Notes: generated by a model not told the origin, from the letters alone. Counted from the stretch's first letter, positions 7,616 through 17,819 are shown. The stretch is 64,000 nucleotides of DNA from Thioalkalivibrio paradoxus (GCA_011390565.1 JAABSC010000003.1:1-64000); one strand, 5' to 3'. Numbers and translations: made by a program.

Positions 7616-9076
7616 ATGAGTGCCGAGATGGCGATCGCGCTTGGATTGACCATTCCGCTGTTCGGGATGGCCCTGATGCTGCTGTTCGGCCGCTGGCCGA
7701 ACCTGCGCGATACCGTGATGGTGCTGACCGCGGCCGGAATGTTCACCACCGTGCTGCAACTCCTGCCCAGGGTGGCGGCGGGCGAGCGCCCGAGCCTGCA
7801 TCTGTTCGAGCTGATGCCCGGCCTGTCCATCGCCTTCGAGGTGGAGCCGCTGGGCATGGTCTTCGCGATGGTCGCCTCCGGGCTGTGGATCGTGACGTCG
7901 CTGTACGCGATCGGCTACATGCGCGGCGCGAAGGAGAAGAACCAGACCCGCTTCTACGCCTTCTTCGCGATCGCCTTGTTCAGCGCTCTGGGCATCGCCT
8001 TCGCGCAGAACATGTTCACCCTGTTCGTGTTCTACGAGATCCTGTCGCTGTCCACCTATCCCCTGGTCGCGCACAAGGGGAACGAGGCGGCCAAGCGCGG
8101 TGCGCGCGTGTACATCGGCCTGCTGCTCGGCACCTCCATCGGTTTCATGCTCCTGGCGATCGTCGGCACCTGGTGGCTCACCGGCACCCTGGACTTCACC
8201 GATGGCGGCATCATGGCGGGCCACGTCGGCCACGGCATGGGAGCGGTGCTGCTGGTGCTGTACATGTTCGGGATCGGCAAGGCGGCGCTGATGCCCTTCC
8301 ACCGCTGGCTGCCGTCGGCGATGGTCGCGCCGACGCCGGTCAGCGCGCTGCTGCACGCGGTGGCGGTCGTGAAGGCCGGGGTGTTCACGGTGCTCAAGGT
8401 CAGCATCTACCTGTTCGGCCTCGACTACATGAAGGAGCTGGTCACCACCGACTGGATCATGTACGTCGCCGCCTTCACCATGATCGCGGCGTCGCTGGTG
8501 GCGATCCAGCAGGACAACCTGAAGGCGCGGCTGGCCTACTCCACGGTCAGCCAGCTCTCCTACATCGTGCTGGGGGCGATGCTGGTCAGCCAGCTGTCCG
8601 CGATCGGCGGCGGCATGCACATCGTGATGCACGCCTTCGGCAAGATCACGCTGTTCTTCTGCGCGGGCGCGATCTACGTGGCGACCAAGAAGACCGAGAT
8701 CAGCCAGATGGACGGGCTCGGGCGGCGCATGCCGTTCACCATGGGGGCCTTCCTGCTCGGGGCGCTGTGCGTGATCGGCGCGCCGCCGATGGGCGGGCTG
8801 TGGAGCAAGTGGCACCTGATCCTCGGTGCCGCCGACACCGGCCAGCTGCTGATGATCGGCGTGTTCCTGGTCAGCACCCTGCTCAATATCGCCTACCTGA
8901 TCCCGCCGGTACTGCGGGCCTTCCTGCGGCCGCCGAAGGATGGCTATACCGGCGGTATCCGGGAGGCCCCGCTGCTCTGCGTGGCGCCGCTGACCTTCAC
9001 CGCGCTGGGTGCCTTCGCGCTGTTCTTCCTCGCCGGCCCGCTGCGCGGACTTCTGTCCGGGATGTTCCCGGCATGA
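7616..9076 (+). CDS. Mrp antiporter-like subunit, second copy of cluster 1 (NuoM/MrpD family)
   Basis: 486 residues, about 14 helices. It keeps the channel residues of the family: the helix-5 glutamate (LFVFYEILSLSTYPLVAHKG), KAALMPFHRWLPSAMVAPTP, the helix-8 lysine (NLKARLAYSTVSQLSYIVLG) and HAFGKITLFFCAGAIY. It is clearly distinct in sequence from the copies before and after it, so the complex has three different antiporter-like subunits rather than duplicated ones. Starts at ATG where a small overlapping 11-codon frame ends. A 114-base gap follows. Confidence 0.9.
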   Translation: MSAEMAIALGLTIPLFGMALMLLFGRWPNLRDTVMVLTAAGMFTTVLQLLPRVAAGERPSLHLFELMPGLSIAFEVEPLGMVFAMVASGLWIVTSLYAIGYMRGAKEKNQTRFYAFFAIALFSALGIAFAQNMFTLFVFYEILSLSTYPLVAHKGNEAAKRGARVYIGLLLGTSIGFMLLAIVGTWWLTGTLDFTDGGIMAGHVGHGMGAVLLVLYMFGIGKAALMPFHRWLPSAMVAPTPVSALLHAVAVVKAGVFTVLKVSIYLFGLDYMKELVTTDWIMYVAAFTMIAASLVAIQQDNLKARLAYSTVSQLSYIVLGAMLVSQLSAIGGGMHIVMHAFGKITLFFCAGAIYVATKKTEISQMDGLGRRMPFTMGAFLLGALCVIGAPPMGGLWSKWHLILGAADTGQLLMIGVFLVSTLLNIAYLIPPVLRAFLRPPKDGYTGGIREAPLLCVAPLTFTALGAFALFFLAGPLRGLLSGMFPA

Positions 9077-9190
9077 CCGGCGAGAACCGCCCCCGTCAGG
9101 CGCAGCCCACGCGCTGCCGGCATTGCCGCCGGCCTGCGGCCCTCGCGGTGACGGCAAACGGAACCCCCGCGGTGTTGGCTGGGAGGACAG

Positions 9191-9505
9191 GTGATTCACA
9201 TGGGTAAATTCCTCGAAATGCTGGTGCGCAACGCCCGCACGCTGACCTGGGTGATGCTCGCCTTGATGGCGGGACTGGTGATCGCGGACGTGCTGATCCC
9301 GACCGGTTACGGGCGATTCCCCTGGGATACGATCGGTGGCTTCGGCGCCTTCTACGGGTTCGTGTCCTGCGTCCTGATCATCGTGGTGTCCAAGCTGCTC
9401 GGGTACGCGCTGCTGTACCGCCCCGAAGACTATTACGACGACGCGCTGCCGCGCGACGAGTCTGCCAACGAGCCCGGGCAAACGCCGGAGGGGCGCAATG
9501 ACTGA
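9191..9505 (+). CDS. Small membrane protein of Mrp cluster 1, uncharacterised
   Basis: 104 residues with two hydrophobic segments (about residues 18-35, LTWVMLALMAGLVIADVLIP, and 49-70, AFYGFVSCVLIIVVSKLLGY), then a hydrophilic acidic tail with YRPEDYYDDALP. I do not recognise a named Mrp subunit. Its position between two antiporter-like genes, with a GGAGG ribosome site 4 bases before GTG (alternative ATG at 9200), and an eight-base overlap with the next gene argue that it is a real accessory subunit or assembly factor of this complex. Confidence 0.8.
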   Translation: MIHMGKFLEMLVRNARTLTWVMLALMAGLVIADVLIPTGYGRFPWDTIGGFGAFYGFVSCVLIIVVSKLLGYALLYRPEDYYDDALPRDESANEPGQTPEGRND

Positions 9506-11204
9506 GCCGGGCGCACTCGTCTCCGGGGGCTGGCTGCACCCCTCGCTGCTGCTGATCCTCGGCGCGCTGCTGATCCCGCTGCTGCGTGACCGGATGCAGC
9601 AGGGCTACAGGATCCTGCTGTCGCTCGCGTTCCTGTGGGCCGTCTGGCAGACCGTGCCCGGCATCCACGCCGCCTTCGGCTTCCTGGGACTGGACCTGGT
9701 GCCCGGGCGGGCGGACAAGCTCAGCCTGGTGTTCGCCTATGTCTTCGCGCTGATTACGGTGATCGGCACGATCTATTCGCTGCACGTGAAGGACAACGTC
9801 CAGCACGTGACCGCCTACATCTACGCCGCCGCCGCCGTGGGCGTGGTCTTTGCCGGCGATCTGGTCACGCTGTACGTGTTCTGGGAACTGATGATGCTCG
9901 CCTCCGTCTGGCTGATCTGGCGGCGGCGCACCCCGGAATCGTATGCGGCCGGGTTCCGTTACCTGCTGGTGCACGCGGTCAGCGGCGTGCTGCTGCTGGC
10001 CGGCATCGTGCTGTATTACACGCAGACCGGCAGCATCGCCTTCAACCAGATGGACATCACCGGCCCGGCCTTCTACCTGATCCTGGTCGGGTTCATGATC
10101 AACGCGGCGGTGCCGCCGCTGCACGCCTGGCTCACCGATGCCTACCCCGAGGCGACCATCACCGGGGCGATCTTTCTCAGCGCCTTCACCACCAAGACCG
10201 CCGTTTACGTGCTGCTTCGCGGCTTTCCGGGCACCGAGCTGCTGGTCTGGCTGGGCGCGATCATGGCCCTGTGGGGCGTGGTCTACGCGGTGCTGGCGAA
10301 CGACATCCGGCGCCTGCTCGCCTATCACATCATCAGCCAGGTCGGGTACATGGTGGCCGGGGTCGGCATGGGCACCGCCATCGCGCTGAACGGCACCGCG
10401 TCCCATGCCTTCACCCATATCCTGTACAAGGCCGTGCTGTTCATGGGCGCGGGGGCGGTCATCCACATGACCGGCAAGTCCAAGCTGACGGAGCTGGGCG
10501 GCATCTACCGCTACATGCCCATGACCTTCCTGCTGTACATGATCGGCGCCTTCTCGATCTCGGCCTTTCCGCTGTTCAGTGGCTTCGTCAGCAAGACGAT
10601 GGTGGTCGAGGCCGCGGCGGTGGACTATCGTGCCTGGATCTGGCTGATGCTGACCATGGCCTCGGCCGGGACCTTCCTGCACACGGGCCTGAAGCTGCCC
10701 TACTTTACGTTCATGGGCAAGGATTCCGGCCTGCGGCCGAAGGAGGCGCCCTGGAACATGCTGCTGGCGATGGGCATCGCGGCGTTCTTCTGCGTCTTCA
10801 TCGGGGTGTACCCGAACTGGCTGTACAACTTCCTGCCCTCGCCCGTGGACTACAACGCCTACACGGTCGGGCACGTCCTCTGGGAGCTGCAGCTGCTGCT
10901 GTTCACGGGCCTGGGCTTCTTCCTGCTGCTCAAGTACGTGGGCGGCGACGCCAAGATCAGCCTGGATACCGACTGGATTTATCGGCGGGCACTGCCGCGC
11001 ATCGTCGGGTGGGTCCGCCGCGTGGGCGGGGCCGCCTGGACGGGTGTTGTGCGGACGCTGCAGCGCTCGCTCGAGGGCGCGGTCGTGACGCTCATGCGCC
11101 ACCACGGGCCACAGGGCATCCTTGCGCGCACCTGGCCCACCGGCAGCATGGTGCTGTGGGTCGCGGTGATCCTCGCGGGGTCCCTGCTCCTGTATTACCT
11201 CTGA
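9498..11204 (+). CDS. Mrp antiporter-like subunit, third copy of cluster 1 (NuoL/MrpD family)
   Basis: 568 residues. Family sites: TLYVFWELMMLASVWLIWRR (helix-5 glutamate), NAAVPPLHAWLTDAYPEATI (broken-helix region; the lysine of other copies is replaced by Asn before the Pro-Pro), DIRRLLAYHIISQVGYMVAG and HILYKAVLFMGAGAVIHMTG. The last 100 residues extend beyond a minimal MrpD: a soluble stretch (SLDTDWIYRRALPR), a likely amphipathic lateral segment and a final helix (MVLWVAVILAGSLLLYYL), recalling the NuoL/MrpA C-terminal arm. It may take the place of the N-terminal antiporter half of MrpA, absent from this cluster. Ends 19 bases from the tail of cluster 2. Confidence 0.9.
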   Translation: MTEPGALVSGGWLHPSLLLILGALLIPLLRDRMQQGYRILLSLAFLWAVWQTVPGIHAAFGFLGLDLVPGRADKLSLVFAYVFALITVIGTIYSLHVKDNVQHVTAYIYAAAAVGVVFAGDLVTLYVFWELMMLASVWLIWRRRTPESYAAGFRYLLVHAVSGVLLLAGIVLYYTQTGSIAFNQMDITGPAFYLILVGFMINAAVPPLHAWLTDAYPEATITGAIFLSAFTTKTAVYVLLRGFPGTELLVWLGAIMALWGVVYAVLANDIRRLLAYHIISQVGYMVAGVGMGTAIALNGTASHAFTHILYKAVLFMGAGAVIHMTGKSKLTELGGIYRYMPMTFLLYMIGAFSISAFPLFSGFVSKTMVVEAAAVDYRAWIWLMLTMASAGTFLHTGLKLPYFTFMGKDSGLRPKEAPWNMLLAMGIAAFFCVFIGVYPNWLYNFLPSPVDYNAYTVGHVLWELQLLLFTGLGFFLLLKYVGGDAKISLDTDWIYRRALPRIVGWVRRVGGAAWTGVVRTLQRSLEGAVVTLMRHHGPQGILARTWPTGSMVLWVAVILAGSLLLYYL

Positions 11205-11223
11205 CCCGCCTGGTGGTTCGGGC

Positions 11224-11619
11224 TCAGGCGCGCCCCTGACCGTCCGGGGGCGTATCCGTGTCGGGGGGGGAGGTCAGGGTATGGGTCGCCTCATCGTAGC
11301 GCCCCTTCAGTTCGTCCACGGTCGTCTTGTCCCACAGCGAGAGGCCCATGAAGTATCCGGCGCGGCCGATCACATGCGCCGCCACCGGCGCCGTCAGGAT
11401 CAGAAAGGCGATGATGGCCACGGCCTTCGCCAGCACCGGGCCGCTGGCGAAATGCAGCGCCACGCCGATCATGATGAGTCCGGCTCCCAGCACCCCGGCC
11501 TTGGTCGTCGCGTGCATGCGGGTCAGCAGGTCCGGCATCCGCAGCACGCCGAGCGCGGCCACGAGCATGAACCCCGACCCGACCACGATCGTGAATCCGG
11601 TCAGCCACTCAATGATCAC
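11224..11619 (-). CDS. mrpG: Na+/H+ antiporter subunit MrpG (cluster 2)
   Basis: 131 residues from a GTG start preceded by GGGAGGG at 7 bases; the upstream in-frame ATG at 11652 would add 11 unconserved residues and lies deep inside mrpF. Signature ALGVLRMPDLLTRMHATTKA is the MrpG motif. The C-terminal 30 residues (LKGRYDEATHTLTSPPDTD) are hydrophilic and longer than in cluster 1. Overlaps the end of mrpF by 11 bases. Last gene of cluster 2. Confidence 0.92.
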   Translation of the reverse strand: MIIEWLTGFTIVVGSGFMLVAALGVLRMPDLLTRMHATTKAGVLGAGLIMIGVALHFASGPVLAKAVAIIAFLILTAPVAAHVIGRAGYFMGLSLWDKTTVDELKGRYDEATHTLTSPPDTDTPPDGQGRA

Positions 11620-11884
11620 TTCGCTGCCCTCCCTTCTCCAGGTAGCGCGCAAACGCGACCGCGGCCAGGAACGCGGTCAGCGCCAGCACCATGGCCACGT
11701 CGAGGAACGGCGCACGGCCGCTGTAGATCACGGATACGCCAATGAACCCCACCGTCAGCGAAGCCAGCAGCTCGAGCGCAACCACACGATCGGCCAGCGA
11801 GGGACCCCGGACCAGGCGAATGAACCCCAGGACCAGCGCCAGGCTGAGGAGGAGATAGGACACGATGATCGCGTAATGCAGCAT
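11609..11884 (-). CDS. mrpF: Na+/H+ antiporter subunit MrpF (cluster 2)
   Basis: 91 residues, three helices. RLVRGPSLADRVVALELLAS is the MrpF core and APFLDVAMVLALTAFLAAVA carries the conserved Asp of the third helix. Ten bases separate it from the mrpE stop; it overlaps mrpG. A membrane subunit of the second Mrp antiporter. Confidence 0.93.
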   Translation of the reverse strand: MLHYAIIVSYLLLSLALVLGFIRLVRGPSLADRVVALELLASLTVGFIGVSVIYSGRAPFLDVAMVLALTAFLAAVAFARYLEKGGQRSDH

Positions 11885-11894
11885 GACGGATACC

Positions 11895-12368
11895 TTAGCG
11901 CAAAACCTCGAGGACCCGGGCCTCCAGGGCCTTGATGCTGCGGATCACCGCGTCCCGGTCGACCAGATACATCACGTGGAGATACAGCACCTTCCGGTCC
12001 GACGAGACGTCGAGGCTCAGCGTGCCCGGCGTCAGGGAGATCAGGTTGGCCACGATGGTGATCTCGCCGTCGGTCTTCGCGTCCAGCGGCATCGCGATCA
12101 CGCCCGGGCACATGTGGTGGGTCGGCGTGAGCACGTCGTAGGCCACCTTCAGGTTGGACAGCAGCAATTCCCAGAAGAAGAAGCCGATGAACCCGATGAA
12201 CTTGGGAACCTTTCCCACGTACTTGGCAAATTCGGGCGTATCGCGCAGGGCCAGCCCGAGAATCAGGTAACCCAGGACAAAGCCCAGCAGCAGGTTCGGC
12301 GCGGTGAAGGAGCCGGTCAGCGCCACCCAGATCAGCATCAGGGCGATGTTCCAGATCAGGGCAATCAT
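11895..12368 (-). CDS. mrpE: Na+/H+ antiporter subunit MrpE (cluster 2)
   Basis: 157 residues. Start chosen at ATG 12368, which overlaps the mrpD stop by four bases and opens directly into the first helix ([18 protein letters not shown]). The MNHE domain shows [20 protein letters not shown] and [15 protein letters not shown]. Compared with cluster 1's MrpE it keeps the same S-L-T-P-G-T motif but diverges elsewhere, so the clusters are not a recent duplication. Confidence 0.93.
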   Translation of the reverse strand: MIALIWNIALMLIWVALTGSFTAPNLLLGFVLGYLILGLALRDTPEFAKYVGKVPKFIGFIGFFFWELLLSNLKVAYDVLTPTHHMCPGVIAMPLDAKTDGEITIVANLISLTPGTLSLDVSSDRKVLYLHVMYLVDRDAVIRSIKALEARVLEVLR

Positions 12369-13900
12369 CGACGGCTCTCCTGCAGGGCTTCGACGTACCC
12401 CGCCCCCAGCACGGCCTCGATGTAGCCGGAGGTATCCAGCAGCTGCTCGGCCGATCTCTCCGCCATCTCGAAGATCGGCTGACCGTAAAGGCCGATCATC
12501 ACCGTCATCAACGCCAGTCCGATGATCGGAAGCCACATCCAGATCAGGGGACCCGACGCGGGTTGCGCGTGTGCCACGCCCTCGGGCTGTGCCTTCCAGA
12601 ACACCTCGTTCCAGATCTTCACCATGGAATACAGCGTCAGCAGACCGACGACGAGCGCCACCGCGACCGCCAGCCAGGCCTCGGCCTCGATGCCGGCGCG
12701 GATGATGATGAACTTGGCGAAGAAACCCGAAAGTGGCGGCAGGCCCGCAAGCGACAGCGCGGGCACCATGAAAAACACCGCAAGCATGGGATTTGATCGA
12801 TAGAGCCCACCCAGCTGCTTCAGCTCATGCGACCCCTTCAATTGATATGTCAAACCACTGATCAGGAACAGATTCGCCTTCACGATAATGTGATGCATGA
12901 TGTAGAAGACCCCCCCCACGATGGCAAGGGGTGTGAACAGCGCCAGCCCGAGGATCATGTAGCCGATCTGGCTCACGATATGGAACGACAGGATCCGACG
13001 GAACTCGAACTGCGCGGCCGCACCGAGCACGCCCGTGAGCATCGTCAGCATCGCGATCCAGAGCAGGATCTCGTGCGTGTAGCCGACATCGTGGTTGAAG
13101 ATCAGCGTGAAGACGCGGAACAGTGCGTAGACACCCACCTTGGTCAGGAGACCCGCGAACAGCGCGGACACCGCGACCTTCGGCGTGTGATAGGAGGCCG
13201 GCAGCCAGAAGAAGAACGGGAACGCCGCCGCCTTGATGCCGAAGGCGACCATGAACAGCATCGCGATGACCGTGACCAGCCCGGTGTCCTCGACCTCCGC
13301 GAGCTTCACGGCGATATCGGCCATGTTGAGCGTACCGGTGAGCCCGTAGAGCAGGCCGATCGCGCTCAGGAACAGCGCGGAGGAAAGGAGGTTCAGGGTC
13401 ACGTACTTGATCGCCCCCTCCATCTGCGCGCGCTCGCCGCCCAGGATCAGCAGCGCGAACGAGGCGACCAGCATGACTTCGAACCACACGTACAGGTTGA
13501 AGATGTCGCCGGTCAGGAAGGCCCCGTTGACCCCGGCGAGCAGCAGGTGGAACAGCGGGTAGTACCCGTAGCGCTCGTGGCGCACGCTGACGCCGGACAG
13601 TGAATACACGGCGGTGGCAAGACCGATGATCCCGGTCAGCACCACCATGATCGCGGCCAGCATGTCGGAGACCAGCACGATGCCGAAGGGCGCGGGCCAG
13701 TCGCCCATCTCCATGACCAGATGGCCGTGATCCCAGGTGGCGAACAGGAGCAGAACCGACACCACGAGGAGCCCGAGCGATCCGAAGACGCCGAGCATCC
13801 GCTGCGCGGCATGCGAACGCCAGAACACCAGCGACAACGCCCCGGCAAGCAGCGGAAGAACGATCGGCAACGCGACCAGCACGTCCACGGATACGTTCAT
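12365..13900 (-). CDS. mrpD: Na+/H+ antiporter subunit MrpD (cluster 2)
   Basis: 511 residues, about 14 helices, NuoN/MrpD family. Channel sites: [20 protein letters not shown] (helix-5 glutamate), [20 protein letters not shown] (lysine), [20 protein letters not shown] and [20 protein letters not shown]. The [16 protein letters not shown] segment is the typical late helix. Four-base overlaps with mrpC upstream and mrpE downstream. Together with MrpA it forms the cation/proton pathways of cluster 2. Confidence 0.95.
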   Translation of the reverse strand: MNVSVDVLVALPIVLPLLAGALSLVFWRSHAAQRMLGVFGSLGLLVVSVLLLFATWDHGHLVMEMGDWPAPFGIVLVSDMLAAIMVVLTGIIGLATAVYSLSGVSVRHERYGYYPLFHLLLAGVNGAFLTGDIFNLYVWFEVMLVASFALLILGGERAQMEGAIKYVTLNLLSSALFLSAIGLLYGLTGTLNMADIAVKLAEVEDTGLVTVIAMLFMVAFGIKAAAFPFFFWLPASYHTPKVAVSALFAGLLTKVGVYALFRVFTLIFNHDVGYTHEILLWIAMLTMLTGVLGAAAQFEFRRILSFHIVSQIGYMILGLALFTPLAIVGGVFYIMHHIIVKANLFLISGLTYQLKGSHELKQLGGLYRSNPMLAVFFMVPALSLAGLPPLSGFFAKFIIIRAGIEAEAWLAVAVALVVGLLTLYSMVKIWNEVFWKAQPEGVAHAQPASGPLIWMWLPIIGLALMTVMIGLYGQPIFEMAERSAEQLLDTSGYIEAVLGAGYVEALQESRR

Positions 13901-14244
13901 GTATCGGTATCCTTCATCTTGTCCATGTCGTCGACGCCCACCACCTCGAAGGCCCGGTGGATGAGCACCACGGCGAAGGCGAGCACACCGAAGCCGATCA
14001 CGATCGCGGTCAGAATGAGGGCCTGGGCCAGCGGATCCGCGCTGATACCCGGCGGCAGCACATCACCCGCGTTGATCAGCGGTGGTGCCCCGCGGGTCAG
14101 GCCGGAGGCGGTGAAGATCAGCAGGTTCGCGGCATTGGAAAGCAGCACCAGTCCGATCACCAGCTTCACGATGGAACGCCGGAGCATCATGTAGATCGCA
14201 GCCGCATACAGGCCGCCGACCACGAAGGCCATCACGATCTCCAC
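13897..14244 (-). CDS. mrpC: Na+/H+ antiporter subunit MrpC (cluster 2), NuoK-like
   Basis: 115 residues from GTG 14244, placed because GGAGG lies 7 bases upstream and the stop of mrpB is only two bases away. Helices [40 protein letters not shown] and [20 protein letters not shown] match MrpC, with [14 protein letters not shown] being the hallmark. The C-terminus is acidic. Overlaps mrpD by four bases. Confidence 0.94.
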   Translation of the reverse strand: MEIVMAFVVGGLYAAAIYMMLRRSIVKLVIGLVLLSNAANLLIFTASGLTRGAPPLINAGDVLPPGISADPLAQALILTAIVIGFGVLAFAVVLIHRAFEVVGVDDMDKMKDTDT

Positions 14245-14246
14245 CG

Positions 14247-14672
14247 TCAGTCCTCCGCCTCGGCCAGGGTCAGCATGATGGTCAGGACCGCGCCGATGAC
14301 CACCAGATAGACCCCGATGTCGAACAGCAGGACGGAACTCAGCTTCACCATGCCGAGACCGGGCACCGTGATCTCCCACCATTGTGCGGTGAAGAACGGC
14401 TGACCCCGGAAGATCCCGGGCACCCCGCTCAGCACCGCCAGCAACATGCCGCTGCCGAGGAGACTGCGCGGATCCACGCGCAGCACCCGGCGCGCGGCGT
14501 CAATGTCCATGGAAAAGAGATACAGCACGACCGCGGCGGCGGCGACCAGCCCCGCGATGAATCCTCCACCCGGCTCGTTGTGCCCCCGGAACAGCAGGAA
14601 GAGCGAGAACAGCAGCAGCAGCGGCAGCAGGAAATGCCCGGCCGTGCGCAGAATCAGCGATTGCATGTTCAT
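14247..14672 (-). CDS. mrpB: Na+/H+ antiporter subunit MrpB (cluster 2)
   Basis: 141 residues. [20 protein letters not shown] is the MnhB signature; three further helices follow, ending in [20 protein letters not shown], which has the conserved Asp. Starts within the last four bases of mrpA. Here MrpB is a separate gene, as in group-1 Mrp operons where MrpA and MrpB are not fused. Confidence 0.95.
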   Translation of the reverse strand: MNMQSLILRTAGHFLLPLLLLFSLFLLFRGHNEPGGGFIAGLVAAAAVVLYLFSMDIDAARRVLRVDPRSLLGSGMLLAVLSGVPGIFRGQPFFTAQWWEITVPGLGMVKLSSVLLFDIGVYLVVIGAVLTIMLTLAEAED

Positions 14673-16972
14673 GACTTCTTGTCCTCGGCGCGGAAGCGGA
14701 TCATCGCGTAGACGCCGACGGCCGCCAGCGCGAGGACGAAGATCTCACCCAGGGTATCCAGCGCCCGGAAGTCGACGAGGATCACGTTGACGATGTTGCG
14801 TCCATACCCGGAGGGCACCGACTCCTCGATGAAGTACCAGGCGATGGAATCGAAGCCACGCGCGTTGTGCGTGCTGATCAGCAGCAGCGTGATCATGCCG
14901 CCGGCCGCCAGCGCGACCGAGGCATCCCGAAGCTTGATCCAACGCGACGACAGGCCCAGGAAACCCGGAAGCCGGAACAGCACCAGCACCAGGAGGATCA
15001 CGGTGAGCGTCTCCACCAGGATCTGGGTGATGCCCACGTCCGCGGCACTGAACATCACGAACATCAGCGCGACCGTGAAACCGAAGGAGCCGAGTGCCGC
15101 GACCGCGGCCAGCCGCGAGCGGCTCAGTACCGCGAACAGCGCGGAGGCCACCATCACGGAGACAATGGTCAGTTCGTAGAAGCGCAGATCATCCAGGTGC
15201 AACGGACCCACCGAAACGCCATGAATACGCGCGGTCATGCCGACCATTGCCGCCGTCGTCAGGATGATGAACATGATGTAGTAGCGCAGGTAGCCGCTCT
15301 GCAGCAGCCGGGTCTGCCACTCGGAGACGCGCACGACGCCGTCCATCATCCAGTCGTAGGCGCGCTCGGGGCCGTACTTGGCCGCTGTCTCCATCCAGGC
15401 CAGGGCCGCCCGCGCGCGGTCCCAGTGACGGTAGAGCAGCAGGCCGAGCACCAGCGCCACTGTACTGATCGCAAGTGGCCAGTTCAGCCCGTGCCACAGC
15501 GACAGGTAGGCGTCGACCGGTTCGCCGCCGTTCACGGCGCGCGCGGCGGCGGCCAGGATACCGCCCTCCGCGAGCCCGGGCCCCAGGCCGAAGATGAGCC
15601 CGAGGCTCGCGAGCACCGCGGGGCCGGCGATCAGGGCCGGGGGCGCCTCGTGCGGCTGCTTCGGCATCTCGACCCGCTTGCCGAACCACGGACGAATACC
15701 CACGATCGCCGCCACCGCCACGCCCAGAATCGCGGAGGCAATCGCCAGCAGGGCCAGAAGCGGCACCCAGCCCGGCGCCCCGAGCACCGACTCCAGCATC
15801 AGTTCCTTGGCGACGAATCCGAACAGGGGCACGATCCCGCCCAGGGACAGGGCCGCGAGGATCGCGAACGCCGATGTCACCGGAAGCGCGGCCCGCAGGC
15901 CGCCCGTCTGCAGAAAGTCCTTCGCCCCGGCCTCGTGGTCGAGAATCCCGGCCACGAGGAACAGCGCTCCCTTGTACAGCGAATGCGCGAGCAGGAAAGC
16001 CATCGCCGCGAGCAGCGCCGTCTCCGTGCCGATGCCGATCAGCATGGTCAGCGTACCCAGCGCCATCACGGTGGAGTAGGCCAGCACGCTCTTGATGCCG
16101 GTGCTACGGAAGGCCAGGAACACCCCGGTGAACATGGTCGCCGCGCCGAACAGGGCCAGCACCGTGAACCAGACCTCGGTACCGCCCAGCGACGGATTCA
16201 GGCGGGCCAGCAGGTACACGCCCGCCTTGACCATGGTCGCGGAGTGCAGGTAGGCGGAGACCGGGGTCGGCGCCGCCATCGCGTTCGGCAGCCAGAAGTG
16301 GAACGGCACCTGCGCCGACTTGGTGAAGGCGCCGAGCAGGATCAGGATCAGCAGCGGCAGGTACAGCGCATGCTCGCGCACCGCGTCGCCGGAGTTCAGG
16401 ATCTCCGACAACTCGTAGCTGCCGCCGGCGATGGCCAGCATCACGATGCCCGCCAGCAGGGCCAGCCCCCCGGCGACGGTCACGATCAGGCCCTGCAGGG
16501 CGGCCTTGCGCGCCTTCAGGTCCTCATGGTTGTACCCGATCAGGAGATAGGAGGTGACACTGGTCAACTCCCAGAACACGAACATCGCCACCAGGTTGTC
16601 GGCCAGTACCAGGCCGAGCATCGAACCCATGAACGACAGGATGAGCACGTAGAAGCGCCCCAGGTCCCGGCTCTTCTCGAGATACCGCCCGGCGTAGCTG
16701 ACGATGAAGAAACCGATCCCGGAGATCAGTAACGCGAACAGCAGGGACAACCCGTCGACCAGAAACGACAGCTGGATGTCCAGCCCGGGCATCCAGGGCG
16801 TGACCAGCACCACCACCTCGCCGGCATTGATGGCGGGGAGAAATCTGGCGAAGTAAAGGAACAGGCCGGCGGGAAGCAGCGCGAGCACCCAGCCGCTGTG
16901 ACGTCCTGCCTGCTGGTGCACCCAGGGCGCAAGGGCCGCCAGCACGAAGGTCGACAAAATCGCGTACAGCAT
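14669..16972 (-). CDS. mrpA: Na+/H+ antiporter subunit MrpA (cluster 2)
   Basis: 767 residues, the largest Mrp subunit, related to NuoL plus a NuoJ/DUF4040-like C-terminus. NuoL-like half: [20 protein letters not shown] (helix-5 glutamate), [26 protein letters not shown]-type helix [20 protein letters not shown] and [21 protein letters not shown]-terminal DUF4040 part from about residue 580, ending in [20 protein letters not shown]. Needed for Na+(or K+)/H+ exchange, which supports pH and sodium homeostasis in alkaline or saline habitats. AAGGAG lies about 11 bases upstream of ATG. First gene of cluster 2. Confidence 0.96.
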   Translation of the reverse strand: MLYAILSTFVLAALAPWVHQQAGRHSGWVLALLPAGLFLYFARFLPAINAGEVVVLVTPWMPGLDIQLSFLVDGLSLLFALLISGIGFFIVSYAGRYLEKSRDLGRFYVLILSFMGSMLGLVLADNLVAMFVFWELTSVTSYLLIGYNHEDLKARKAALQGLIVTVAGGLALLAGIVMLAIAGGSYELSEILNSGDAVREHALYLPLLILILLGAFTKSAQVPFHFWLPNAMAAPTPVSAYLHSATMVKAGVYLLARLNPSLGGTEVWFTVLALFGAATMFTGVFLAFRSTGIKSVLAYSTVMALGTLTMLIGIGTETALLAAMAFLLAHSLYKGALFLVAGILDHEAGAKDFLQTGGLRAALPVTSAFAILAALSLGGIVPLFGFVAKELMLESVLGAPGWVPLLALLAIASAILGVAVAAIVGIRPWFGKRVEMPKQPHEAPPALIAGPAVLASLGLIFGLGPGLAEGGILAAAARAVNGGEPVDAYLSLWHGLNWPLAISTVALVLGLLLYRHWDRARAALAWMETAAKYGPERAYDWMMDGVVRVSEWQTRLLQSGYLRYYIMFIILTTAAMVGMTARIHGVSVGPLHLDDLRFYELTIVSVMVASALFAVLSRSRLAAVAALGSFGFTVALMFVMFSAADVGITQILVETLTVILLVLVLFRLPGFLGLSSRWIKLRDASVALAAGGMITLLLISTHNARGFDSIAWYFIEESVPSGYGRNIVNVILVDFRALDTLGEIFVLALAAVGVYAMIRFRAEDKKS

Positions 16973-17141
16973 CCGGTCAGGGCTCCTTCAGCTTAGGGAG
17001 GGCGCACGCGATCGGTGCCACGCCCCTATCGGGATCCTTGGTCAAAGCGCCGCCGCAGCGCGTCAGCGACACGAATGCAGGCGGACGAAGGCTAGCGGCC
17101 CGACACCCTTGGCGCAAACAACCACGGTCTTCCTACCCATG

Positions 17142-17819
17142 TCACCACTCGTCGCGGCGACGGCGACGCGGCAGGCGGGTCAGCAGAATCCCGAAAATCA
17201 GCGATCCCACCGTGACCAACGCACCGGTCATGAACCACTTGCGCTGGCTGTCGCCCCGGAGCACCTCTACCTGGCGCCGAAAATCGTCCGCCGAGTTCTG
17301 CGCCTCCAGCAGGGCCTCGCGCAGCTGCGCGTTCTGCGCGCGTATTTCCTGGGGACGCGACGCCACATCACGCAGTTCGGTCAATTCCGTTTCCAGTATC
17401 TCGATGCGCGACTGCAGCGAATCCCGTTCGGATTCCAGAACGCGCCGCTCATCGAGCAACTGCGCCACACGGCTCGCCTGGTCGTCGGAGCCGGATCGAA
17501 TCTCGGCCAGTTCCGCTTCCACCTCGGCCAGACGGTCGCGGGAATGCGGCTGGCTCTGCAGATAACGGGTCAGGATCCAGCCCTCGGTGCCATTGGCAAA
17601 GCGCACCAGCGAGTAGCCGTCATTGTCCTGCTGGACCACGGTCACCTGCTCGCCGCCACGCGCGGTTCGGATGATCCGGTTCTGCAGCGTCTTCCCCGTG
17701 CGCACTCCGACCTCCAGCTCCTCGCTGATGTAGCGCGTGGCTTCCTGGGCAAGAGCCTGCGCACTGAAGAGCACCAACAGGATCGAGACAATCAACATCT
17801 GCAAACGCGTGGACCTCAT
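17142..17819 (-). CDS. SH3-domain/coiled-coil membrane protein (TIGR04211/YgiM-like)
   Basis: 225 residues: cleavable-looking signal peptide (LQMLIVSILLVLFSAQALAQ), bacterial SH3 domain (about 25-90: YISEELEVGVRTGKTLQNRI, GEQVTVVQQDNDGYSLVRF, GTEGWILTRYL), a long coiled coil (about 95-195, rich in Glu/Arg/Leu heptads) and a C-terminal membrane helix (WFMTGALVTVGSLIFGILLT) with a basic tail. This is the SH3/coiled-coil/TM plan of the TIGR04211 family, an envelope protein of uncertain role. Divergent from fabA with 179 bases between; convergent genes are absent on its left, where 16973-17141 shows nothing I can name. Confidence 0.85.
   Translation of the reverse strand: MRSTRLQMLIVSILLVLFSAQALAQEATRYISEELEVGVRTGKTLQNRIIRTARGGEQVTVVQQDNDGYSLVRFANGTEGWILTRYLQSQPHSRDRLAEVEAELAEIRSGSDDQASRVAQLLDERRVLESERDSLQSRIEILETELTELRDVASRPQEIRAQNAQLREALLEAQNSADDFRRQVEVLRGDSQRKWFMTGALVTVGSLIFGILLTRLPRRRRRDEW

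Noticed and set aside
7584..7619. 11-codon frame bridging the first and second antiporter-like genes
   Set aside because: Overlaps both neighbours; at most a translational coupling device. The peptide has no features.
9073..9207. 44-codon frame overlapping the second antiporter-like stop, containing RCRHCRRP
   Set aside because: Single CxxC in a basic low-complexity peptide, overlaps the next gene; no ribosome site beyond the overlap. Not enough support for a gene.
6640..10840. Several TGTACA hexamers inside Mrp genes as regulator sites
   Set aside because: They lie within codons for Leu-Tyr-Met/Asn-rich membrane helices, are single and show no 11-bp period.
5944..11105. Long minus-strand open frames opposite Mrp cluster 1 (637, 727 and 575 codons)
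   Set aside because: Their translations are dominated by His, Gln, Arg, Gly and Asp with no domain pattern, as expected for antisense frames of GC-rich hydrophobic genes; the plus-strand genes are unmistakable.
14867..16732. 621-codon plus-strand frame opposite mrpA
   Set aside because: Same low-complexity antisense composition; MrpA on the other strand has full family motifs.
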